Positions 12,345 to 23,151 are shown, counted from the first letter of the stretch. The stretch: DNA of 64,000 nucleotides from Burkholderiales bacterium (GCA_036262035.1 DATAJS010000010.1:974915-1038914); one strand, 5' to 3'. A program made the numbers and translations. Notes: generated by a model not told the origin, from the letters alone.

Positions 12345-13607
12345 ATGAATCCGCGCGCTCTACGCTTTGTCGACCTCGTCCGCACGGTCTTGCGGCGCTT
12401 CAACGAAGACCGCTGCATGCAGATCGCATCGAGCCTCACGTATACCGCGCTGCTCGCGCTGGTGCCCATGGTGACCATCGCGGTGACGATGATCGCCGCT
12501 TTCCCGGTGTTCGGCAGCGTGATGTCGGCCCTGCAGACGTTCATCCTGGACAATCTCGTGCCGACGTCGGCCGACTCGGTGGCCGTCTACACCGAGCAGT
12601 TCAGCCGCAACGCGGCCAAGCTCACCGCGGTCGGCATCGCCTTCCTCGTTGTGACGTCGATCATGCTGCTGCTCACGATCGAGCGCGCCTTCAACGACAT
12701 CTGGCGCGTGAAAAGGCCGCGCCCGGTCGTTCAGCGCGTGCTGGTGTACTGGACGCTGATCACGGTGGGGCCGGTGCTGATCGGGGCGAGCCTCACGTTG
12801 ACGTCGTGGCTCGTGAGCCAGGCGGTCGGGCTGGTGCGCAGCGTGCCGGGCGCGGGCGTGGTCCTGCTGTCGACGGTGCCCGTCGCGCTCACCTCGATCG
12901 CGTTCGCCCTGCTGTACATGACGATGCCCAACCGGCGCATCGCACCCCGCGACGCGCTGATCGGGGGGCTGCTGGCCGGCGTCGCGTTCGAGCTCATGAA
13001 GCGCGGCTTCGCGATCTACGTGGCGTCGTTTCCCACGTACACGCTGGTCTACGGCGCGTTCGCCACGTTCCCGGTGTTCCTCCTGTGGGTGTACCTGTCG
13101 TGGCTGGTGGTGATCTTCGGCGCGGTCGTCGTCGCGTCCCTCCCGGAATGGCGCGCGGGCGCAGGGCAGCGCGAAGCGGTGCCGGGGAGCGATTTCTTCG
13201 ACGCGCTGCAGATCTTGAAGATACTCTGGCGCGCCCATCACAGCGGCTCGCCGGTGACGCTGCCCGCGCTGCTCGGCGCGGCGACGGTGCGCATCGAGAA
13301 CGTCGAGCACATCCTCGATACGATGGTCGAGGCGGGCTGGGTGAGACGCACGCTCCCGAACGGCTGGGTCCTGCATCGCGACGCGACGACCGTCACGGTG
13401 CAGGACGTGTTCGGACTGTTCGTGTTCCGTGCCGAGGCGCACCGGCCGGGACGCGAGGCCGACGCCGCGCTCGAAGCGCTGGTTCACGAGATGGGCGAGC
13501 GCATGAGCGAGACCACGCGGCTCACGCTGCACGAGCTCTTCGTCGCCGCGGAGCGCAGGCACGAGCTCGCGGGCAAGGAGGTCCCGCGCGCGATCGTCAG
13601 CGCGTAG
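12345..13607 (+). CDS. YihY/BrkB family inner-membrane protein
   Basis: 420 residues. The YihY/UPF0761 core (about 20-280) starts with the typical MQIASSLTYTALLALVPMVTIAVTM and contains six membrane segments and the FLLWVYLSWLVVIFGAVVVAS close. Once called RNase BN, the family is now regarded as a membrane protein of uncertain role. About 140 C-terminal residues form a predicted winged-helix-like soluble domain (LKILWRAHHSGSPVTLPALL), found in longer betaproteobacterial members. It diverges from the methyltransferase gene. Confidence 0.92.
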   Translation: MNPRALRFVDLVRTVLRRFNEDRCMQIASSLTYTALLALVPMVTIAVTMIAAFPVFGSVMSALQTFILDNLVPTSADSVAVYTEQFSRNAAKLTAVGIAFLVVTSIMLLLTIERAFNDIWRVKRPRPVVQRVLVYWTLITVGPVLIGASLTLTSWLVSQAVGLVRSVPGAGVVLLSTVPVALTSIAFALLYMTMPNRRIAPRDALIGGLLAGVAFELMKRGFAIYVASFPTYTLVYGAFATFPVFLLWVYLSWLVVIFGAVVVASLPEWRAGAGQREAVPGSDFFDALQILKILWRAHHSGSPVTLPALLGAATVRIENVEHILDTMVEAGWVRRTLPNGWVLHRDATTVTVQDVFGLFVFRAEAHRPGREADAALEALVHEMGERMSETTRLTLHELFVAAERRHELAGKEVPRAIVSA

Positions 13608-13624
13608 GATGCAAATGAGGCGCG

Positions 13625-13855
13625 TCAGACCTGCATCGCCGGAGGATCGCTCCAGAGCGCCGCGCCTTTTTCGCAGCTGATGACGTGATCGTCGACGGAG
13701 AAGCCGTTCTGCTCCGCGTGCTTCATGCACTGGGCGAGGAACGCGAACTCGGGCGATTCGCCGAGCACGATGCCCTCGGCGCCGAGCTGGCGCCATTTCC
13801 ACTTGACGCTGCGCGTCTGCATGAACTCCCACTGGCCGGACGATGGCGTAATCAT
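13625..13855 (-). CDS. Small W-x-F protein, downstream paralogue
   Basis: 76 residues, uncharacterised. It reads WEFMQTRSVKWKWRQ, then SPEFAFLAQCMKHAEQNGF. The same order of residues (W-x-F, a W-x-W pair, a Phe, a Cys, an Ala and final G-F/Y) occurs in the gene just upstream, so the two look like tandem duplicates. The ATG at 13855 overlaps the upstream stop as ATGA. It converges with the YihY gene (17-bp gap). No signal peptide or membrane helix. Confidence 0.75.
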   Translation of the reverse strand: MITPSSGQWEFMQTRSVKWKWRQLGAEGIVLGESPEFAFLAQCMKHAEQNGFSVDDHVISCEKGAALWSDPPAMQV

Positions 13856-14094
13856 GCGTAGGTGCGCTCCCTGCGTTGTTTGTTTCCGCCGCGACGACGG
13901 CCGGAGGCGCGCTTCACGGGTGCGGGCGCGCCGCCGGGAGCGTTCGACTGATAACCGGAACCGATGGCATTCGCGACGCACTCGTGGCGCGTGGCGAAGG
14001 TCGACGCGCTCGTCCGCGTTCGATGCGAGATCACATCGGAACACACCCAGTACCACGCGCCGTTCGGGCTCTCGATGAACTGCCAACGCTCCAT
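13852..14094 (-). CDS. Small W-x-F protein, upstream paralogue
   Basis: 80 residues beginning MERWQFIESPNGAWYWVCSD and continuing STFATRHECVANAIGSGYQ, then a basic tail with RRRGG. Small betaproteobacterial hypotheticals of this style are familiar to me, but I know of no function. A TTG at 14127 would add 11 residues; the ATG is preferred. It is 67 bp after the lytic transglycosylase stop, so may belong to the proS transcript. Confidence 0.75.
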   Translation of the reverse strand: MERWQFIESPNGAWYWVCSDVISHRTRTSASTFATRHECVANAIGSGYQSNAPGGAPAPVKRASGRRRGGNKQRRERTYA

Positions 14095-14161
14095 GACCTC
14101 TCCGCTTGGACGGTTTATGCCGTTCAAAGCAGCGAGCGTGCCCGCGGTGTCGCGGGCGGCG

Positions 14162-14806
14162 TTACATCGTCGGGGCGGAGGGATTGCCCGCGTGCTTGCG
14201 CGAGTCGGGATAGGTCCAGTGGCCGCGCCACGCCGCGAGCACGGTGTTCGGATACTGCGGCTTGCCGAGGCTGCCGTTGTAGCGGCCCAGCGCGCGGTAG
14301 AGATCGCCTTTCTCGATGTCGAGATAGTGGCGGAGGATCACGCAGCCGAAGCGCAGGTTGGTGCGCAGGTGGAAGAGGTTGTGCTCTTTACCGCCGCCGA
14401 TCGCCTTGACCCAGAACGGCATCACCTGCATGAAGCCGCGCGCCCCGGCGGACGACACCGCGTACTTGCGGAACGCGCTCTCGACCTGGATCAACCCGAG
14501 CACGAGCTGCGGGTCGAGACCCGCGCGCTTCGCTTCGTAGTGGACGGTGACGAGGAGCTCCTCGCGCACGACGCGGTCGGGGATGCGCTTGGCAAGCCGC
14601 GCCGACATGACGTCGAGCCACGCACGCGCTTCCGCCTCGCTCTGGAAAGCGAGGTACGGCACGGCCTGGTCGGCGACCGCCTTGCTGAGCGCCGCCTGCA
14701 CGCTCGCCGAGAGCGGCTCGTAGATCTGCGCACCCGCAAAAGCCGCGGGCGCGCCTGCCGTCATGGCGCAGGCGAGCAGCACTCGCAAGGTACGCTTCAA
14801 TCTCAT
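14162..14806 (-). CDS. Lytic transglycosylase, SLT domain
   Basis: 214 residues with a signal peptide (about 1-24, [16 protein letters not shown]). The SLT domain contains the catalytic Glu in [30 protein letters not shown] and the later [19 protein letters not shown]. Enzymes of this family cut the MurNAc-GlcNAc bond of peptidoglycan with anhydro-product formation. The start overlaps the proS stop by ATGA, an arrangement seen in other betaproteobacteria. Confidence 0.93.
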   Translation of the reverse strand: MRLKRTLRVLLACAMTAGAPAAFAGAQIYEPLSASVQAALSKAVADQAVPYLAFQSEAEARAWLDVMSARLAKRIPDRVVREELLVTVHYEAKRAGLDPQLVLGLIQVESAFRKYAVSSAGARGFMQVMPFWVKAIGGGKEHNLFHLRTNLRFGCVILRHYLDIEKGDLYRALGRYNGSLGKPQYPNTVLAAWRGHWTYPDSRKHAGNPSAPTM

Positions 14807-16518
14807 CGGGTCCCGCTCGTCCTCGTCTTCACGAATTCCAGGGCCGCGTCCACGGCGAGCGGCTGCGCCTTCTCGTCGCGCCGGCCCTGATACTCGACGT
14901 TGCCTTCCTTGAGTCCCCGCTCACCGATCACGATCCGGTGCGGGACGCCGATCAGCTCCATGTCGGCGAACATGATACCGGGCCGCTCGTCGCGATCGTC
15001 AAGGAGTACTTCCACGCCGGCCCGAGTGAGCTCGTCGTGTAGCTTTTCCGCAACCTCGCGTACGCGCTCGCTCTTCTTCATCCCGATGGCGACGATGCCG
15101 ACGTCGAACGGCGCCATCGCCTGCGGGAAGATGATGCCCTTGTCGTCGTGGTTCTGCTCGATCGCCGCCGCCACGACACGCGTGACCCCGATCCCGTAGC
15201 AGCCCATCTCCATGATCCGCGATTTCCCCGCTTCGTCGAGGAAGGTGAGGTTCATGGCGTCCGAATACTTCGTCCGCAGCTGGAAGATGTGACCGACCTC
15301 AATGCCGCGGCAGATATCGAGCGTCCCTTTGCCGTCGGGACTCGGATCGCCGACGACCACGTTGCGGATGTCGAACACCTCCATCTGCGGGAAATCGCGC
15401 CCCGTGTTCGCGCCCGTGTAGTGGTGGTCGTCCTCGTTCGCGCCGATGACGAAATCGGCCATACCGGCGAGCGCCCGATCGGCGATCACCCGGCCCTTGA
15501 AGCCGATCGGCCCCAGCGAGCCCGGCGCCGCGCCGAAAGCCGCCTGGATCGCCTCCGCCGACGAGAATCGCACCGGCTGGGCCAGGCCCTCCAGCTTGCC
15601 GGCCTTGATCAGATTCAGCTCGTGATCGCCGCGCAGCATCAGCAGCACCGGCCGGCCGTCTTCGCCGTCCACTACCACGGCTTTAACGGTGTTCTGCGGC
15701 TCGACCTTGAGAAAGGCGCAGAGGTCCGCGATCGTCTTGACGCCGGGGGTGTGGACCTTGGTCAATGCCGTCGCCGGTGTCGGCCGCGGCTGCGTCGGGC
15801 TGAGCGCCTCGGCAAGCTCGACGTTGGCCGCGTAATCGGAGGCCGGGCAGTAGGCGATGGCGTCTTCGCCCGAGTCCGCAAGGACGTGGAACTCGTGCGA
15901 GCCGGTCCCGCCGATGCTGCCGGTGTCCGCCGCGACGGCGCGAAACGAGAGCCCCAGCCGCTCGAAGATGCGGCTGTAGCAGTCGTGCATCTCGCGGTAG
16001 GTGGCGTCCAGGCTCTCCTTGTCCGCGTGGAAGGAGTACGCGTCCTTCATCAGGAACTCGCGGCCGCGCATCACCCCGAAGCGGGGACGGATCTCGTCCC
16101 TGAACTTGGTCTGGATCTGGTAGAGGTTGAGCGGCAGCTGCCGGTAGCTCTTCACCTCGCGCCGGATCGTGTCGCTCACCACTTCCTCGGCGGTCGGGGC
16201 GTAGCAGTAGTCGCGCTGGTGGCGGTCCTTGAACCGGAGGAGCTCGGGGCCGTACTGCTCCCAGCGGCCGGACTCCTGCCACAGCTCGGCGGGCTGCACG
16301 GTCGGCATCGAGAGCTCGATGGCGCCGCTCCGGTTCATCTCCTCGCGCACGATCGCTTCGACGCGCCGCAGCACGCGCAGACCCAGCGGCATCCAGGTGT
16401 AGACGCCCGCGGTGAGCCGCTTGATGAGTCCCGCCCGCAGCATCAGCTTGTGGCTGACGACCTCGGCTTCGGAAGGCGCTTCCTTGAGCGTGGAAATGAA
16501 GAACCGGGAGCTTCTCAT
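14803..16518 (-). CDS. proS: Prolyl-tRNA synthetase
   Basis: 571-residue class II synthetase of the bacterial (ProS type 1) kind. Motif 1/2 region ([48 protein letters not shown]), the inserted editing domain (about 225-405) that clears Ala-tRNA(Pro), motif 3 ([17 protein letters not shown]) and the anticodon-binding domain (about 465-571) are all visible. It charges tRNA-Pro, one of which is encoded at 24724-24800. Divergent from the spermidine-synthase-like gene. Confidence 0.97.
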   Translation of the reverse strand: MRSSRFFISTLKEAPSEAEVVSHKLMLRAGLIKRLTAGVYTWMPLGLRVLRRVEAIVREEMNRSGAIELSMPTVQPAELWQESGRWEQYGPELLRFKDRHQRDYCYAPTAEEVVSDTIRREVKSYRQLPLNLYQIQTKFRDEIRPRFGVMRGREFLMKDAYSFHADKESLDATYREMHDCYSRIFERLGLSFRAVAADTGSIGGTGSHEFHVLADSGEDAIAYCPASDYAANVELAEALSPTQPRPTPATALTKVHTPGVKTIADLCAFLKVEPQNTVKAVVVDGEDGRPVLLMLRGDHELNLIKAGKLEGLAQPVRFSSAEAIQAAFGAAPGSLGPIGFKGRVIADRALAGMADFVIGANEDDHHYTGANTGRDFPQMEVFDIRNVVVGDPSPDGKGTLDICRGIEVGHIFQLRTKYSDAMNLTFLDEAGKSRIMEMGCYGIGVTRVVAAAIEQNHDDKGIIFPQAMAPFDVGIVAIGMKKSERVREVAEKLHDELTRAGVEVLLDDRDERPGIMFADMELIGVPHRIVIGERGLKEGNVEYQGRRDEKAQPLAVDAALEFVKTRTSGTR

Positions 16519-16578
16519 GTTCTGGTAAGCAGTAGCGAAAACCCCTTATTCTACCGGACCTTGTAACGATCCTGAGCG

Positions 16579-17364
16579 ATGAACCTGCTGTCCCGCTGGC
16601 GCCGCAAGGCCGCCGAAGACGAAGAGAGCGTGTACGTGAGCGAGCGCCACGGCGTGCGCTCGCTGCACATCGGGAGCGACACCATCCAGAGCTCGATGCG
16701 CATCGCGCGGCCCAACGATCTCGAGCTTTCGTATACGCGCAGCATGATGAGCTTCCTGCTGTTCGTGCCGGCGCCCCGGCGCGTCCTGATGATCGGCCTG
16801 GGCGGCGGATCGCTCGCCAAGTTCGTGTATCACCGGCTGCCCGAGGCGCGCGTCGACGCGATCGAGGTCAATCCGCGGGTGGTCGCCATCGCGCGCCGGT
16901 CTTTCAACGTGCCGCCCGACGACGAGCGGCTGCAGGTGATCGTCGGCGACGGGGCCGAGCACGTGCGGCGCGAGGACGTCCGCGCCGACGCGATCCTGGT
17001 CGACGGCTACGAGGCCGACCGGCACGTGGAAGAGGTCGCGACCGCGGCGTTCTACGCCGCCTGCCGCGAGCGCCTCACGCCGGGCGGCGTGATGGCGGTC
17101 AACCTGTGGGGCGGGGACAAGCTCTTCTACACGCTCTCCAGGCGCATCGAGGACGCCTTTCCCGGCGGCACCCTGTGCCTGCCGGCCGAGCGCCCGGGCA
17201 ACGTGGTCGTGTTCGGTTTCGAGCGCAAGCCGGGTCCGCTGGCGTGGTCGGCGCTGGAGGCCCGTGCGCGCGAGCTCGAATCGCTGCATGCGCTCGAATT
17301 TTCCCGCTTCGTGCAGAGTCTCAAGAAAATGAACCCGCACGATGCGCAGTCCCTGTATCCGTGA
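16579..17364 (+). CDS. Spermidine synthase-like protein
   Basis: 261 residues with the polyamine aminopropyltransferase/methyltransferase fold: VLMIGLGGGSLAKFVYHRLP (nucleotide-binding loop), DAIEVNPRVV, then DAILVDGYEADRHVEEVATAAFY. True spermidine synthases have an Asp-rich active-site loop (DSTDP-type) that is here VDGYEAD, so the substrate may differ. Shorter than typical SpeE only at the N-terminus. Located between proS and rppH, as in many betaproteobacteria. Confidence 0.82.
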   Translation: MNLLSRWRRKAAEDEESVYVSERHGVRSLHIGSDTIQSSMRIARPNDLELSYTRSMMSFLLFVPAPRRVLMIGLGGGSLAKFVYHRLPEARVDAIEVNPRVVAIARRSFNVPPDDERLQVIVGDGAEHVRREDVRADAILVDGYEADRHVEEVATAAFYAACRERLTPGGVMAVNLWGGDKLFYTLSRRIEDAFPGGTLCLPAERPGNVVVFGFERKPGPLAWSALEARARELESLHALEFSRFVQSLKKMNPHDAQSLYP

Positions 17365-17439
17365 TCCTGGCGTGAGATGCCGGGTTATGCTTACGCCAAA
17401 CACGGCGCGGGAAGGAGGTCCCCAAGTCGTCCGGCGGGC

Positions 17440-17476
17440 TTTTCAGCATGCGGTTAGTGTGAAAAAATGCTGAAAA
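17440..17476. promoter_or_regulatory. 10-bp inverted repeat upstream of rppH
   Basis: TTTTCAGCAT (17440-17449) and ATGCTGAAAA (17467-17476) are exact reverse complements around a 17-nt centre, ending 25 bp before the rppH ATG. It could be an operator or a 5' UTR hairpin. A purine-rich AGGGG follows before the start codon. Confidence 0.4.
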
Positions 17477-17501
17477 CTGACGCACTTAGGGGTAAACGGA
17501 C

Positions 17502-18032
17502 ATGATCGATCGTGACGGTTATCGCCCCAACGTTGGCATCATTCTCTGTAATCACAAGGACGAAGTGTTCTGGGGCAAGCGGGTGCGGGAGCACTCGTGG
17601 CAGTTTCCACAAGGCGGGATAAAGCCGGGTGAGACCCCCGAGCTGGCGATGTACCGCGAGCTTCAGGAGGAAGTCGGCCTCGCTCCCCACCACGTCAAGA
17701 TCCTCGGCCGCACCCGCGACTGGCTGCGCTACGACGTCCCGGACCAGTGGATCAAGCGCGACTGGCGCGGCAATTACCGCGGACAGAAGCAGATCTGGTT
17801 CCTGCTGCGGCTGGTCGGCCGCGACTGCGACGTCTGCCTGCGAGCCAACGAGAAACCGGAATTCGACGCCTGGCGCTGGAGCGATTACTGGGTGCCCATG
17901 GAGGCGGTGATCGACTTCAAGCGCGAGGTCTACCAGAAAGCGCTGCAGGAGCTCTCGCGCTACCTGCGGCGCCGCAACGACTATCGGTCGCGTTTGCACG
18001 AGCGCGCGTCCGCCCAGCTCTCACGCGGATAG
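17502..18032 (+). CDS. rppH: RNA pyrophosphohydrolase RppH
   Basis: 176-residue Nudix hydrolase. The Nudix box is complete ([20 protein letters not shown] followed by VGL), preceded by the RppH-type start [17 protein letters not shown] and QFPQGG. RppH removes pyrophosphate from the 5' end of mRNA, starting RNase E-dependent decay. The C-terminus ([20 protein letters not shown]) matches the family. Its usual betaproteobacterial neighbour proS is close by in opposite orientation. Confidence 0.95.
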   Translation: MIDRDGYRPNVGIILCNHKDEVFWGKRVREHSWQFPQGGIKPGETPELAMYRELQEEVGLAPHHVKILGRTRDWLRYDVPDQWIKRDWRGNYRGQKQIWFLLRLVGRDCDVCLRANEKPEFDAWRWSDYWVPMEAVIDFKREVYQKALQELSRYLRRRNDYRSRLHERASAQLSRG

Positions 18033-18079
18033 GCGCCTATCGCACCGCCGCGCCCCGCCGCATCTCGATAAGGCCCCCC

Positions 18080-18673
18080 ATGCTTCGCGACTACGCGCCG
18101 CTCGACATCTCGCTGCTCCCCGCCGGCAGCGGTTACGCCCAGCCTTCGCAGGCCGTTCCCGAGCGGGTGACGCTGGAAGATCCCGCGCAGAACGTGATGA
18201 CCGATTTCAAGTCGGTCACCGCGGTGATCATCCTGTCCGGGGACACCCTCGACGAAGCGCATCGGCGCATGATCCAGCGCGGCGTGCGCCTGCTGCTCGT
18301 CGTCGATCAGAACCGCCGGGTCGCGGGCGTGATCACCGCCACCGATATCCTCGGCGAGAAGCCGATGCAGGCGGTGACCCAACGCGGCATACGCCGCGAG
18401 GAGCTCGTGGTGCGCGACGTGATGACGCCGCAGGAGCGCCTGGAAGCGCTCGACATCGAGGCGGTGCGCACCGCGCGCGTGGGGCATATCGTGACGACGC
18501 TGAAACGCTCGGGACGGCAGCATGCGCTCGTCGCCGAGCGCGACGCCGCGGGACGCTCGAACGTGCGCGGCGTGTTCTCGGCGACCCAGATCGCTCGCCA
18601 GCTCGGCATCGCGATACCCACCAGCGGCATCGCAGCGACCTTCTCCGAGATCGAAGCGCAACTCGCGCGCTAG
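18080..18673 (+). CDS. CBS domain-containing protein
   Basis: 197 residues with a tandem pair of CBS motifs: residues ~30-95 (DPAQNVMTDFKSVTAV...GVRLLLVVDQNRRVAGVITATDIL) and ~110-180 (VVRDVMTPQERLEALD...VRGVFSATQIARQLG). CBS pairs usually bind adenosine nucleotides and regulate an attached or partner protein. No catalytic domain is fused, so the partner is unknown. ATG at 18080 chosen; the upstream open frame is a shadow of rppH. Confidence 0.88.
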   Translation: MLRDYAPLDISLLPAGSGYAQPSQAVPERVTLEDPAQNVMTDFKSVTAVIILSGDTLDEAHRRMIQRGVRLLLVVDQNRRVAGVITATDILGEKPMQAVTQRGIRREELVVRDVMTPQERLEALDIEAVRTARVGHIVTTLKRSGRQHALVAERDAAGRSNVRGVFSATQIARQLGIAIPTSGIAATFSEIEAQLAR

Positions 18674-18761
18674 GGCCGTCCGTTTCCCCGGTCGCGAAGC
18701 GGCGGCTGAGCGCCGCCGGTGGCACAATTACGGTCGAGCCACACGCGTCGGAGAGAGTGAC

Positions 18762-19976
18762 ATGGCACAGGACAGCGCACTGCTCACGCAGATCGAACAT
18801 CGCATACGCGAGCTTCAGGTTCCGCTCGCGATCACCTTGTGGAACGGCCGGCGCGTGAGCGCCGCGCGGAATCCCGCGGTGAACGTCACCATCCGCTCGC
18901 CGCGCGTGCTCGCGTCGTTCGTCAATCCGACGATGGGCAAGCTCGCGCGCTATTACGTCGAAGAGGATCTGGACGTCGAAGGCGAGACGCGCGAAGTCAT
19001 ACGGCTTTCCGAAGCGCTGTCCGGCGCTCCCGCCTGGAACGGCCACGGCGCCGCGGCGAAGCTGCGCAGGCTCTTTGCGCACAGCCGTGCGTTCGACAGC
19101 AAGTCGATCCGCCAGCATTACGACGTCGGCGACGACTTCTACGCGTTGTGGCTCGACCGGCGCCGCGTGTATTCCTGCGGGTATTTCAAGCGCGCCGAGG
19201 ACACGCTCGATACCGCGCAGGAGCAGAAGCTCGATCACATCTGCAGAAAGCTCATGCTCAAACCCGGCGAGCGCTTCCTCGACATCGGCTGCGGCTGGGG
19301 CGCGCTCATCCTGTGGGCCGCGCAGCGCTACCGCGTCAAGGCGACGGGCATCACGCTGTCCGAGAATCAGTATGCCTACGCCAGGGCGCGCATCGCCGAG
19401 GAGGGGCTCGAGGATCTGTGCGAAGTGAAGCTCCTCGACTACCGCGACGTCCCGGAAGACGCGCCTTTCGACAAGATCGCGAGCGTCGGCATGTTCGAGC
19501 ACGTCGGGCGCAAGAACCTGCCGATTTACTTCGCCAAGATCTTCCGGCTGCTCAAGGCCGGCGGGCTCGTGCTCAACCACGGCATCACGCTCAACGCGGT
19601 CGAGCAGGACGAGATCGGCGGCGACATCGGCGCTTTCATCGACGAGTACGTGTTCCCCGGCGGCGAGCTCGCCCACATCTCGCGCGTGATCCAGGAGATG
19701 GCCGCGCAAGGGCTCGAAAGCTGGGACGTCGAGAGCCTGCGGTCGCATTACGCGCGCACGCTGTGGCATTGGGTGGACCGCCTCGAAGCGCACCGCGACG
19801 CCGCGCTGCAAGCCGTCGGAGAGAAGGTCTACCGCATCTGGCGCATCTACATGGCGGGCTCCGCGCACGCCTTCGAGCGAGGCTGGATGTCCATCCACCA
19901 GGTGCTCGCCGGCAAGGCCACCGAAGAAGGGCGGCTCATGCTGCCATCGTCACGCGAATACATCTATGCACCGTAG
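18762..19976 (+). CDS. Cyclopropane-fatty-acyl-phospholipid synthase family protein
   Basis: 404 residues. SAM-binding motif LDIGCGWGALILWAAQRY, preceded by SIRQHYDVGDDFYALWLDRRRVYSCGYF and followed by SVGMFEHVGRKNLPIYF, are those of Cfa enzymes, which methylenate double bonds of membrane lipids. The N-terminal ~90-residue domain is also present. Whether it makes cyclopropane rings or another methyl-derived lipid cannot be told from sequence alone. ATG at 18762 follows GGAGAG. It overlaps the next gene by 11 bp. Confidence 0.92.
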   Translation: MAQDSALLTQIEHRIRELQVPLAITLWNGRRVSAARNPAVNVTIRSPRVLASFVNPTMGKLARYYVEEDLDVEGETREVIRLSEALSGAPAWNGHGAAAKLRRLFAHSRAFDSKSIRQHYDVGDDFYALWLDRRRVYSCGYFKRAEDTLDTAQEQKLDHICRKLMLKPGERFLDIGCGWGALILWAAQRYRVKATGITLSENQYAYARARIAEEGLEDLCEVKLLDYRDVPEDAPFDKIASVGMFEHVGRKNLPIYFAKIFRLLKAGGLVLNHGITLNAVEQDEIGGDIGAFIDEYVFPGGELAHISRVIQEMAAQGLESWDVESLRSHYARTLWHWVDRLEAHRDAALQAVGEKVYRIWRIYMAGSAHAFERGWMSIHQVLAGKATEEGRLMLPSSREYIYAP

Positions 19977-20508
19977 CTTCATCGCGGCGGGCGTGTTCCT
20001 GCTCGCCGCCGCCTGCGCCAAGCCCCAGCCGCCGGAGACCGGTTTCGAGGCCGATTTCGAGAACGACAACAAATCGTGGCGCGAGATCGAGGCGCAGATG
20101 CCGGCTTATCCCCGAGGCGAAAATCTCGTCCCCATCCCGACCGGCACCGCGACGTCACACCGCTTTCTCATCGATCCGCAGTCGCTCGCGCTCGGCGAGG
20201 ACGGCGTGATGCGCTACACCGTCGTGGCGAAGGCCGCCGGCGGCGCGGTCAACGTCTCGTTCGAAGGCATACGCTGCGAGACCCGCGAGCGCAAGGTGTA
20301 CGCGATCGGCCACCGCGACGGCACGTGGGTGCGTGCGCGCAACGCGCAGTGGCAGCGCATCGTGCTGAGAGACCTCACGCCGTACTCGCACACGCTCTAC
20401 CACCAGTTCTTCTGCAACGAGCGCACTCGGCCGAATCCGCCGCGGGTCGCGCTCGAAGCCTTGCGCCGCGGACGCGGGCTCAACCCCGGCGCGGCGACCG
20501 ACGACTAG
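19966..20508 (+). CDS. CNP1-like family lipoprotein
   Basis: 180 residues with a lipoprotein signal peptide: hydrophobic IAAGVFLLAAAC ending in a LAAAC lipobox, predicted lipidated Cys17. The mature part (WREIEAQMPAYPRGENLVP; RYTVVAKAAGGAVNVSFEGIRC; HTLYHQFFCN) matches the CNP1-like family of betaproteobacteria. The function is unknown. Start overlaps the Cfa-type gene by 11 bp, so it is probably co-expressed. Confidence 0.88.
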   Translation: MHRSFIAAGVFLLAAACAKPQPPETGFEADFENDNKSWREIEAQMPAYPRGENLVPIPTGTATSHRFLIDPQSLALGEDGVMRYTVVAKAAGGAVNVSFEGIRCETRERKVYAIGHRDGTWVRARNAQWQRIVLRDLTPYSHTLYHQFFCNERTRPNPPRVALEALRRGRGLNPGAATDD

Positions 20509-20518
20509 CGATGAGAAT

Positions 20519-20553
20519 GGGGTCCGGCCCCGGCATCTTCGGGGTCGGACCCC
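20519..20553. repeat. 35-bp GGGGTC palindrome, copy 1
   Basis: GGGGTCCGGCCCC (20519-20531), a 9-nt centre GGCATCTTC, and GGGGTCGGACCCC (20541-20553). The same 13-9-13 layout recurs at 59435-59469. It begins 10 bp after the CNP1-like stop and ends 1 bp before the convergent proB stop, so it may act as a two-way terminator, though it lacks a T-run. Confidence 0.75.
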
Positions 20554-20554
20554 G

Positions 20555-21673
20555 TTACAGCAGGACCAGGTTGTCGCGGTGTATGAGCTCGGGCTCGTCG
20601 ACGTAGCCCAGCTTCGCTTCGATCTCGGAGGTCGGCGTGCGCAGGATGCGCCGCGTCTCGACCGCGCTGTAGTTCACCAGCCCGCGCGCGATCTCGTGCT
20701 GCGATTCGTCGAGACAGCTCACCGCCTCGCCGCGCTCGAAATCCCCTGTCGCTTCGAACACGCCGATCGGCAGCAGGCTCTTGCCGTCGATCTTGAGCGC
20801 TTTCACCGCGCCCGCGTCGAGCACGAGACGGCCGCGCACCTGGAGATGATCGGCCAGCCACTGCTTGCGCGCGGCGAGCGTCGCGCGCTCGGCGACGAGC
20901 TGCGAGCCGATGGCTTCTCCCGCCGCGAGCCGCAGCAGCACGTCGGGCTCGCGGCCCGAAGCGATGACCGTGTGCGCTCCGCTGCGCGCGGCGCGCTCCG
21001 CCGCGAGCACCTTGGTCAGCATGCCGCCCAGCCCGATCGCGCTGCCGGCGCCGCCGGCCATCGCCCGCAGGCTCGGATCGCCTGCGCGCGCCTGCGCGAC
21101 GAGCTCCGCGTCGGGATGCTTGCGCGGGTCGCGGTCGAACAGCCCCTGCTGGTCGGTGAGGATGATCAGCGCGTCGGCTTCGATCAAGTTGGTGACGAGC
21201 GCGCCGAGGGTGTCGTTGTCGCCGAAGCGGATCTCGTCGGTCGCGACGGTGTCGTTCTCGTTGATGATCGGGATGACGCTTAAGGCCAGCAGCGTGCGCA
21301 GGGTCGAGCGCGCATTGAGGTAGCGTTTGCGATCGGCGAGGTCCTCGTGGGTGAGCAGGACCTGCGAGGTGACGAGATCGTGCTCGCGGAAGCACGCCTC
21401 GTAGGCGTGTATCAGTCCCATCTGGCCGACCGCCGCGGCCGCCTGCAGCTCGTACACCGCGCGCGGACGCCGCTTCCAGCCGAGACGCTGCATGCCTTCG
21501 GCGATCGCCCCGCTCGAGACGAGCACCACCTCGCGGCCCTGGAGTCTGAGCGCGGCGATCTGCTGTGCCCAGCGCGCGAGCGCGGCGCGATCGAGACCCT
21601 GGCCTTCGTTGGTGACGAGGCTGCTGCCGACCTTGACGACGAGGCGCTGCGCTGACTGGACGATGGAAGACAT
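20555..21673 (-). CDS. proB: Glutamate 5-kinase
   Basis: 372 residues: amino-acid kinase domain ([61 protein letters not shown]) to about residue 255 and a C-terminal PUA domain (about 280-365). It makes gamma-glutamyl phosphate, the first step of proline synthesis, and is inhibited by proline. proA is not in the window. It follows obgE by 29 bp, the standard rplU-rpmA-obgE-proB order of this class. Confidence 0.96.
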   Translation of the reverse strand: MSSIVQSAQRLVVKVGSSLVTNEGQGLDRAALARWAQQIAALRLQGREVVLVSSGAIAEGMQRLGWKRRPRAVYELQAAAAVGQMGLIHAYEACFREHDLVTSQVLLTHEDLADRKRYLNARSTLRTLLALSVIPIINENDTVATDEIRFGDNDTLGALVTNLIEADALIILTDQQGLFDRDPRKHPDAELVAQARAGDPSLRAMAGGAGSAIGLGGMLTKVLAAERAARSGAHTVIASGREPDVLLRLAAGEAIGSQLVAERATLAARKQWLADHLQVRGRLVLDAGAVKALKIDGKSLLPIGVFEATGDFERGEAVSCLDESQHEIARGLVNYSAVETRRILRTPTSEIEAKLGYVDEPELIHRDNLVLL

Positions 21674-21702
21674 GGATGGCTCGCGCGATTCGCGCGGTTC
21701 GA

Positions 21703-22806
<1,104 letters not shown>

Positions 22807-22837
22807 TCAACGGCGGGTTCTTCCCGTCGTAAAAATG

Positions 22838-22866
22838 AAAAGCCCTGTCGCGCGGACAGGGCTTTT
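22838..22866 (-). terminator. Rho-independent terminator after rpmA
   Basis: Perfect 12-bp stem AAAAGCCCTGTC / GACAGGGCTTTT with a 5-nt loop (22850-22854), ending in a T-run on the minus strand 19 bp after the rpmA stop. It would separate rplU-rpmA, which are needed in large amounts, from obgE-proB. Confidence 0.85.
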
Positions 22867-22884
22867 GCTGGCGCGTGGGGGGAT

Positions 22885-23148
22885 TTACTGCTGCGCCGGG
22901 ACGATGCTCACCGTCTTGCGGTTCGCCGCGCCGTGCTGCGAGAACTGCACGTGGCCGTCGATCTTCGCGAACAGGGTGTGGTCGCGGCCCATGCCGACGT
23001 TCTCGCCCGCATGCACCTGCGTGCCGCGCTGGCGGATGATGATGCTGCCGGCCGAGACGAGCTCGCCGCCGAAGGCCTTCACGCCGAGGCGCTTGGCCTG
23101 CGAATCGCGTCCGTTCCGCGAGCTGCCGCCCGCTTTCTTGTGTGCCAT
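22885..23148 (-). CDS. rpmA: 50S ribosomal protein L27
   Basis: 87 residues, full-length bL27: [21 protein letters not shown] at the N-terminus, then [17 protein letters not shown]. The N-terminal tail reaches the peptidyl transferase centre. Begins 3 bp after rplU. Confidence 0.98.
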   Translation of the reverse strand: MAHKKAGGSSRNGRDSQAKRLGVKAFGGELVSAGSIIIRQRGTQVHAGENVGMGRDHTLFAKIDGHVQFSQHGAANRKTVSIVPAQQ

Positions 23149-23151
23149 CTG

